The translations under genes were made by a program, and so were the position numbers. A stretch of DNA of 64,000 nucleotides from an uncultured Spirochaetaceae bacterium (GTDB lineage: Bacteria; Spirochaetota; Spirochaetia; Sphaerochaetales; Sphaerochaetaceae), in the NCBI GenBank assembly GCA_944390725.1, contig CALXQU010000008.1, positions 26,601 through 90,600 on the forward strand. The letters run 5' to 3'. The first letter of the stretch is position 1; each line of letters starts with the position of its first letter. The notes beneath the pieces are model-generated. The model searched no databases and was not told where the DNA came from. It was given only the letters and a program-made list of their open reading frames with translations. Below, one piece after another: positions 58,999-64,000 of the stretch.

Positions 58999-60510
58999 CT
59001 ATATCCTCTTGCCGAGCATCATCTGCCCGATAACGGCCTGATCGGCGGTATCGCCATCGAGGTCGCCCATGTTCTCGCCGCTGTACAGTACGATGATGCG
59101 GTCGCTGAGCGCCATCACTTCCTGGAGCTCCGCGGAGATGAACAGGACTGCGGCTCCTCTCTCCCTCTCTTGCATCAGGACATCATGGACTCCCATGACC
59201 GCCCCGAGGTCCAGGCCCCTGGTGGGCTGCGATGCGATATCCAGGATAGGCTCGGGATTGAGCTCCCTGGCGATGACGACCTTCTGCTGGTTGCCGCCGG
59301 AAAGCGTCTTGACTGCCACATCCTTCGACGACGTCTTGACGTGGAACTTATCGATCATCTCGTTGGCATGGCTGCCGATCTCCTTGTACTGGAGTATGCC
59401 CTTCTTGGCGAACGGGGCCTTCATGTACTCCTTGATGATCAGATTCTCCGCCACCGTGAAGTCGAGGACGAGGCCTGTCTTATGCCTGTCTTCAGGGATG
59501 AAGCCGAGGAACGACGGATCGGAGATGACCCCGGTAACGGGCTTGCCCTTGATCTCGATGGTTCCGGACTGCGGCTTGATGAGGCCTGATATGCACTCCG
59601 CAAGCTCCCTCTGCCCGTTGCCGTCGATTCCGGCGACTCCGACGATCTCGCCCGCATGCACGGTGAGATTGAAGTTCTTCAGCGCATGCACGCCGCGCTC
59701 GTCATAGACATTGACGTCCTTCATCACGAGGACAGGCTCGCTGTCTGCAGGGACCTTGGCCCTGGGCCTGCGCTCGATTTCCACGGCCCTGCCTACCATC
59801 ATCTCAGCAAGCTTGAGCTGGGTAGCATCCTTCGTGGCGATGGTGCCGATGACCTTCCCGTCCCTGAGGACAGTGACATTGTCGGTGATTTCCATCACTT
59901 CCCTGAGCTTGTGGCTGATGAAGATGACGCTCTTGCCCTGCGCGGTGATCTTGCTGATGGCACGGCAGAGATTATTGCTTTCAGAAGGGGTAAGCACCGC
60001 GGTAGGCTCATCAAGGACGAGGACCTTGCAGTCCCTGTAGAGCGCCTTGAGGATCTCAACCCACTGCTGCTGGCCTACAGGCAGCCTCCAGACCTCCGCA
60101 TCGGGATCGACGAAGAGCTCGTACTCATGGCAGAGCTTGAGGAGCTTCTCCTTCGCCGGCGCAAGGTCGAGGACCTGCTTCATGGTCGGCAGCCCGAGGA
60201 CGACGTTCTCGATTACGGTAAGCGTATCGACAAGCTTGAAGTGCTGGTGCACCATGCCGATGCCATGGTTGATAGCATCGGATGGGGACTGGATCTCGAC
60301 CTCTTCCCCATCGATGAATATCTGGCCCTCATCAGGCCTGAAGAGGCCGTAGAGTATGTTCATCAAGGTGGTCTTGCCTGCGCCGTTCTCTCCGAGAAGG
60401 CCCAGCACCTTGCCGTGTTCGCACTCTATGGTAATATGATCGTTCGCCAAGGTGCCCGGGAACCTTTTCGTGATACCCTGCATCTTGAGCGCATAGGCTT
60501 TGTTATCCAT
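58999..60510 (-). CDS. Nucleoside-type ABC transporter ATP-binding protein (double NBD, NupO/YufO-like)
   Basis: 503 aa with two ATPase domains. First: Walker A GENGAGKTT (about 38-46), VHQHFKLVDTLTVIEN Q-loop region, LPVGQQQWVEILKAL signature, LVLDEPTAVLTP. Second, degenerate: GVAGIDGNGQREL in place of Walker A, FIPEDRHKTGLVL, LSGGNQQKVVIAREL, P-T-R-G-L-D-L-G. The layout is that of sugar/nucleoside RbsA-type ATPases. AAGGA about 9 nt before ATG. Confidence 0.92.
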   Translation of the reverse strand: MDNKAYALKMQGITKRFPGTLANDHITIECEHGKVLGLLGENGAGKTTLMNILYGLFRPDEGQIFIDGEEVEIQSPSDAINHGIGMVHQHFKLVDTLTVIENVVLGLPTMKQVLDLAPAKEKLLKLCHEYELFVDPDAEVWRLPVGQQQWVEILKALYRDCKVLVLDEPTAVLTPSESNNLCRAISKITAQGKSVIFISHKLREVMEITDNVTVLRDGKVIGTIATKDATQLKLAEMMVGRAVEIERRPRAKVPADSEPVLVMKDVNVYDERGVHALKNFNLTVHAGEIVGVAGIDGNGQRELAECISGLIKPQSGTIEIKGKPVTGVISDPSFLGFIPEDRHKTGLVLDFTVAENLIIKEYMKAPFAKKGILQYKEIGSHANEMIDKFHVKTSSKDVAVKTLSGGNQQKVVIARELNPEPILDIASQPTRGLDLGAVMGVHDVLMQERERGAAVLFISAELQEVMALSDRIIVLYSGENMGDLDGDTADQAVIGQMMLGKRI

Positions 60511-60562
60511 GCAATCGGATCCTTATAATGAAAGAAATCTGCAGCTGCAGATAAAATATGCA

Positions 60563-60586
60563 GCCCAGGCGCCGGAGCACCTGGGC
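60563..60586 (-). promoter_or_regulatory. Stem-loop between bmpA-like gene and ATPase gene
   Basis: GCCCAGG / CCTGGGC (7 bp) with 10-nt loop in the 86-nt gap after the binding-protein gene. Same position as hairpins in the peptide and sugar operons. Confidence 0.65.
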
Positions 60587-60596
60587 GCTGGGTCAA

Positions 60597-61559
60597 TCAG
60601 AGGACGATGTTTCCTGCGATGATGTCGTTCTTAGCCTGCTCGAGGGCTGCGACACCTTCTTCGGAAAGGTTGTTGATCGTGATGTTGAGTCCGTCGTTGG
60701 CAAGGCCGACCTCATGTGCCTGGCCATCGCAGAGCTCGCCTGTGGACTCGAGATATCCAAGGCCTTCCCAGTTGAAGTCAACGGAACCTACTACGGCCTT
60801 GCATCCGTATACGCCGGCATAGTCAGCAACGGAACCTACGACCATCGCCTTGCCCTTGGAATCATCGGCAGCTGCCGCGACTCCTGCTCCAGCTGCATCG
60901 AGGCAGGGGAAGAGGATGTCATATCCCTGTGCGATAAGGGCATTGGCTGCATTGTATGCCGTATCGGTATCGGCCCAGTCATTGGTCTCGATCGCCGTGA
61001 ACTCGATATCGGGATTCACATCATGGAGAGCCTTCTCGAATGCATCGCGCATCTGGCTCTGGTTTGCATAGAAGACACCCGTGATCATAGCGACCTTGTT
61101 GTTCTTGGTAGCATTCGCAGCCATGATGCCGCCGACGTATCCAGCTTCCTTGTAGCTGACTGTGGCAGCGGACATGTTCGGAAGGCCATATGTGTCATTG
61201 CCGACCGAGAAGATGAACTGCGTGTTCGGGAATTCCGTAGCGACCGTGGCAAGAGCATCGCCGAACTGGCCGCCCTGGCCGATGATGGTCTGGTATCCGG
61301 CCTGCGCGAACTGGCGGATGACCTCGATCTGCTCAGAATCCTTTACGGACTCCATGTAGGCTGTCTTGATGCCCTTCTCCTGGCCAGCCCTGAGCATACC
61401 TTCATATGTATACTGGTTGAAGGCCTGGTCGGTCTTCAGGCCCGAGAGGACCATGGCAACGCTTCCTGCCATATCATTGGATCCCTCGGATGATCCGCCT
61501 GCGAATACAAAAGATGCTGTGATAAGGAAAACAGCCAAAACTGCAAGAACCTTCTTCAT
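60597..61559 (-). CDS. BMP-family nucleoside-binding protein (BmpA/Med-like)
   Basis: 320 aa. Signal peptide ends FVFAGGSSEGS, AGG-x-S-E motif without Cys. Mature: VAMVLSGLKTDQAFNQYTYEGML, the BMP start (D-x-x-F-N-x-x), GQGGQFGDALATVATEFPN, VGGIMAANAT, DILFPCLDAAGAG. Family members bind purine or other nucleosides. Strong AGGAGGGAG site. First gene of the operon; AT-rich DNA upstream with an extended -10 candidate TGC-TATCCT near 61581-61589. Confidence 0.9.
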   Translation of the reverse strand: MKKVLAVLAVFLITASFVFAGGSSEGSNDMAGSVAMVLSGLKTDQAFNQYTYEGMLRAGQEKGIKTAYMESVKDSEQIEVIRQFAQAGYQTIIGQGGQFGDALATVATEFPNTQFIFSVGNDTYGLPNMSAATVSYKEAGYVGGIMAANATKNNKVAMITGVFYANQSQMRDAFEKALHDVNPDIEFTAIETNDWADTDTAYNAANALIAQGYDILFPCLDAAGAGVAAAADDSKGKAMVVGSVADYAGVYGCKAVVGSVDFNWEGLGYLESTGELCDGQAHEVGLANDGLNITINNLSEEGVAALEQAKNDIIAGNIVL

Positions 61560-61805
61560 AACTCCCTCCTGTTTTGTATCTAGGATAGCATCAGTTTCCC
61601 CAGTTGAAAAGAAAGTATTTAATAATTTTTTCGATTCTAAAATTCGGATTCTTCAAATTTTTTCAGAATTACTGAGAATTACCGCAAAAATTCTACCGAG
61701 AACTGATGTCTATCCAATCCCGTGCCTGCATTTTAGCAGAGAACCGAAGTAGGTCATATAGCAGGATAACGAAGCTGAAGCATATTGTGCGTTTTGCATT
61801 GGAAA
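61560..61805. other. AT-rich intergenic region upstream of bmpA-like gene
   Basis: About 250 nt with poly-A/T stretches (61600-61690) on which the bmpA promoter should lie. No riboswitch fold or further gene was recognised. Confidence 0.5.
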
Positions 61806-61829
61806 CAGCCCCGGACGGAGCCGGGGCTG
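61806..61829 (-). terminator. Terminator of dihydropyrimidinase-type gene
   Basis: CAGCCCCGG / CCGGGGCTG, 9-bp perfect stem, 6-nt loop, followed on the minus strand by TTTCC; 24 nt past the stop. Confidence 0.85.
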
Positions 61830-61852
61830 CTGATGACATGACAGGCCTTGCG

Positions 61853-63358
61853 CTACCTGAGGCTGCGCCTTATGAACCTGCCCTTCGAGGCATTCTCATT
61901 GTATACGCCGTCCTTCACGAGGAACTCGCCGCGGCGTATCGTCGTGACGATCTTGCCCTTCGCGGAGAAGCCGTCGTAGATTGAGTATTCAAGCTCCTCC
62001 GGGTAATGCAGGTCAGCAAGCGAAAGGCTGCTTACCTTCCTCGGGTCGTATATCGCGAGGTCGCCATCGCTTCCTACGGCAAGGCATCCCTTCTGCGGAT
62101 AGCAGCCGAATATCCTCGCGGGGTTCTCGGAAAGTATCCTGACGAGGTCATTATCGGTAATCCTGCCCTCCTCCACGCCATGGCGCATGAAAGTGAAGCG
62201 CTCCTCTATGCCGGATACCCCGCTGATCGGCTTCCTGAAGTCCGCGGGCCCTCCATTGAGCGGAGCCTCCTTCTGCTTGCGTGAGAACGTGCAGTTGTCA
62301 GAGCTGACGATGCTGAGCGTACCATCCTTGAGTCCTTCCCAGAGGGCCTCCTGGTCCGCTTCCGTCCTCAGCGGAGGGCTCATCAGGTAGAGGATGCCGT
62401 CCTCGCCCTTGTTGCGGCCCTTATTGAACGCAAGGTAATGGGTACAGGTCTCGGCTATGACATCGACGCCGCGGCTCTTCGCCTGGCGGATGAGGTCGAC
62501 GGATTCCCTGCAGGTCAGATGGAAGAAGTACACGGGAGCCTTCAGCATCTCCGCATAGCGGAGTACCCGCTCTACGGCCTCGGCCTCGCATATATTGCCC
62601 TTGCATTCCGGGAAGTACTCCCATCCGAGCTTCCCTTCCGCAGCGAACCTCTCCTCATTGTACTCGGCTATGGCATTGCTCTCGGCATGGAATCCGACGC
62701 GGCCGCCATTGTCCCTGACCGCAGCCATGACCTTGAGCATGAACGTATCATCGATCATCACGCCCGCCTTGCGGTATGTCATGAAGAGCTTGAACGTAGG
62801 TATGCCCTCGTCCCTGATGATCCTCGGGATCTCGGACAGCCTTGCCTCTATGGCTTCCTGCACACGCGCCGCAGCAGACTCGGCAAGCTTCCTGTCCTCC
62901 TCGCTTCCTGTCTTCCTGTACCTGGCCTCCGCCACGGTGCACTCAGCCTCAAGCTCAGGCCTGACGAGATTGACGACCTTGCAGTGGCAGGCATAATCCA
63001 GCGTCGACTTCTCCATCTCGCCCTTCCTGAACTCGACAGCATCCACAAGGGAATCCCCTGGCAGCGTCGATGTGAAGTCGATGAAGGTTGTATCGCCGCC
63101 GAATGCCGCGCACCTGCTTGCCGTATCGAAGTCCATGATATCGACAACGCCGCCGAGCGGCGCCTTGATATGCATATGAGGCTCGACGAGCCCTGGCATC
63201 ACGCACTTGCCGGACGCATCATAGGCCTCCCTGCCCTCATCAGGCAGCTTCCCCTTATCGGCGATGGCGGCAATCCTGCCGTCCTTTATGGCAATATCCC
63301 TGTATCCCGAGGATTCGGGAGTGATTACGTACCCATTCAATATGACCAGATCGTACAT
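61853..63358 (-). CDS. Dihydropyrimidinase / D-hydantoinase / allantoinase-type cyclic amidohydrolase
   Basis: Metal-dependent hydrolase of cyclic amides, 501 aa. Metal site GLVEPHMHIKAPLGG (H-x-H, about 55-63), carboxylated-lysine region TFKLFMTYRKAG, GRVGFHAESN and VYFFHLTCRESVDLI histidines, and IVSSDNCTF with catalytic Asp. ATG 63358 has GAGGAGG at 5-6 nt; a longer frame to 63466 runs through the promoter. TATAAT (63378-63383) is a plausible -10 with an ordinary leader. Next to a nucleoside importer, so pyrimidine or purine breakdown is likely; exact ring substrate not decided. Confidence 0.88.
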   Translation of the reverse strand: MYDLVILNGYVITPESSGYRDIAIKDGRIAAIADKGKLPDEGREAYDASGKCVMPGLVEPHMHIKAPLGGVVDIMDFDTASRCAAFGGDTTFIDFTSTLPGDSLVDAVEFRKGEMEKSTLDYACHCKVVNLVRPELEAECTVAEARYRKTGSEEDRKLAESAAARVQEAIEARLSEIPRIIRDEGIPTFKLFMTYRKAGVMIDDTFMLKVMAAVRDNGGRVGFHAESNAIAEYNEERFAAEGKLGWEYFPECKGNICEAEAVERVLRYAEMLKAPVYFFHLTCRESVDLIRQAKSRGVDVIAETCTHYLAFNKGRNKGEDGILYLMSPPLRTEADQEALWEGLKDGTLSIVSSDNCTFSRKQKEAPLNGGPADFRKPISGVSGIEERFTFMRHGVEEGRITDNDLVRILSENPARIFGCYPQKGCLAVGSDGDLAIYDPRKVSSLSLADLHYPEELEYSIYDGFSAKGKIVTTIRRGEFLVKDGVYNENASKGRFIRRSLR

Positions 63359-63682
63359 ATAGGCCTCCTCATTCCGGATTATATCACTTAAGCGCAGACT
63401 TGCGAGCGGAAAATGAGGCATACGGAAATATATACGGATTTTTCCTAATAATCGCTCAATAATCACCTATGGGCATCTTGCCCATGCCTGTTTCCATGCC
63501 ACCTATACAGCCACTGCATCAGACATCTAGACAGGTTGGTACAATCTAAGGCTATCGGATGCTGAGGTTGAGGAGAATCTGGAAGTCACTATATATTCCA
63601 TCATGGCACTGCCTTTGATGGTAGGCGGCTGGCATCGCTTCGGACTCGGTACGGTATCTCCGGCCGGAAGGAGGTGGTGCTC
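63359..63682. other. 324-nt intergenic region between divergent hydrolase and toxin genes
   Basis: Holds the -10 of the hydrolase (63378-63383, minus), a perfect hairpin ATGGGC/GCCCAT at 63469-63485, and a plus-strand extended -10 TGG-TACAAT (TACAAT 63540-63545) that could drive the toxin mRNA, giving a leader of about 130 nt. Confidence 0.5.
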
Positions 63683-63754
63683 ATGGATGCGTATGAGACG
63701 CTGATGGTCGTGTTTACGGTCATTGGCCTGTTGATTGCCTGTTCACGAAAATAG
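63683..63754 (+). CDS. Putative holin-like type I toxin (23 aa)
   Basis: MDAYETLMVVFTVIGLLIAC plus SRK: short acidic/tyrosine start, one transmembrane helix, basic end. This matches putative holin-like toxins (Fst/TxpA-related; pattern M-x-x-Y-E-x-L-M) common in Firmicutes. A very strong GGAAGGAGGTGG site lies just upstream, and the stop codon overlaps the first base of a hairpin terminator, the layout of type I toxins. The antitoxin RNA, expected on the minus strand over this gene, is not visible by sequence alone. Confidence 0.7.
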   Translation: MDAYETLMVVFTVIGLLIACSRK

Positions 63755-63780
63755 CCGCCCAATTTGACCTACGGGGCGGC
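63754..63780 (+). terminator. Terminator of toxin gene
   Basis: GCCGCCC / GGGCGGC, 7-bp perfect stem with 13-nt loop, beginning at the last base of the toxin stop codon. Confidence 0.75.
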
Positions 63781-63914
63781 AATTCTGCTTAACCGGGCCA
63801 GCCGTCTATCGGCAGTGCCTCTTCACATGCTTATTATCACCATTGGCACCAAGAAAGTCAAACAAACGTTATTGCTGCTTGATAACATAACCCACCTTTC
63901 AAAGCGGGGTGAAG

Positions 63915-63998
63915 TGCCCAGAGGGGGACTCGAACCCCCATCTCCTTGCAGAGACTAGTACCTGAAACTAGCGCGTCTACCAGTTCCGCCATCTGGGC
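63915..63998 (-). tRNA. tRNA-Leu (anticodon CAG)
   Basis: 84-nt type II tRNA: acceptor GCCCAGA / TCTGGGC, discriminator A, D-arm GGCGGAACTGGTAGACGC, anticodon stem CTAGT/ACTAG with loop TTCAGGT, a variable arm, and T-loop GGTTCGAGTCC. CCA is not encoded. Confidence 0.95.
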
Positions 63999-64000
63999 AG

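Noticed and set aside
61560..61805. Purine riboswitch before the BMP-family operon
   Set aside because: The region is AT-rich, but I could not find the conserved loop-loop and core bases of a purine aptamer.
63588..63622. Repeat shared with 52588-52611 (GGCACTGCCTTTG)
   Set aside because: Only 13 nt in common, in unrelated contexts; likely coincidence.
1..64000. CRISPR array, prophage or integrated plasmid
   Set aside because: No regularly spaced direct repeats, no integrase, capsid, terminase or replication genes were found.

Overview
The window looks like a chromosomal segment of a host-associated spirochaete (Spirochaetota, probably near Sphaerochaeta or Treponema). The evidence is a class I lysyl-tRNA synthetase, a BmpA-type nucleoside ABC system, solute-binding proteins whose signal peptides end in an AGG-x-S-E or ASG-x-x-E motif instead of a lipobox cysteine, a beta-barrel protein ending in an aromatic residue, and poly-G tracts of the kind treponemes use for phase variation. 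This is an inference from gene content; no marker rRNA is present.

Layout. 1-6210 (minus): an L-cysteine desulfidase (cyuA-like) followed by an oligopeptide ABC transporter (binding protein, two permeases, two ATPases; the last is cut by the window edge), divergent from a GntR/FCD regulator at 6444. 7193-15082: a MATE pump, a LacI-type regulator, and an amidohydrolase plus a complete branched-chain amino-acid-type ABC system (livF, G, M, H, J) with a perfect LacI-type operator downstream of its promoter. 15376-21645: a mixed region with two unrelated AAA ATPases carrying nuclease-like C-termini, an IS3 orfA remnant, an Ig-like lipoprotein behind a poly-G phase-variable promoter, a DUF3089 lipoprotein and a YczE-type membrane protein. 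21702-24122: feoA-feoB plus a 47-aa Cys-rich membrane protein. 24340-34284: a carbohydrate locus (LacI, sugar ABC importer, an unassigned 636-aa protein, GH43 glycosidase, manA, a second MATE pump).

34327-46808: tRNA-Gly immediately followed by an rfbB-type gene, a queuosine-precursor transporter with a radical SAM partner, a parvulin-like folding protein, a DUF2804-like protein, a P-loop protein, pcnB, hisS, hrpA and era. 46821-52558 (minus): lysK, a flavin reductase and two ABC exporter halves in one tight operon ending in a tiny XRE-type helix-turn-helix gene. 52645-56838: an RlpA-like protein, an outer-membrane beta-barrel, an orphan sugar-type binding protein, and a BspA-type leucine-rich-repeat lipoprotein split by a poly-G tract. 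56957-63358 (minus): BMP-family nucleoside ABC transporter beside a dihydropyrimidinase-type hydrolase. 63683-64000: a putative type I holin-like toxin and tRNA-Leu.

Themes. (1) Two independent homopolymer-G contingency loci, one transcriptional (promoter spacer) and one translational (reading frame), both controlling predicted surface lipoproteins. (2) A repeated promoter geometry: a -10 hexamer 6-7 nt before the start codon with no useful Shine-Dalgarno sequence (era, hisS, pcnB, lysK, rlpA-like, DUF2804-like, lacI), pointing to leaderless mRNAs, while operon-internal genes mostly have good GGAGG sites. (3) Stem-loops between the binding-protein gene and the downstream transporter genes in three ABC operons. 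Positions and motifs were read by eye from the sequence; family assignments are from recognition, with no database search.
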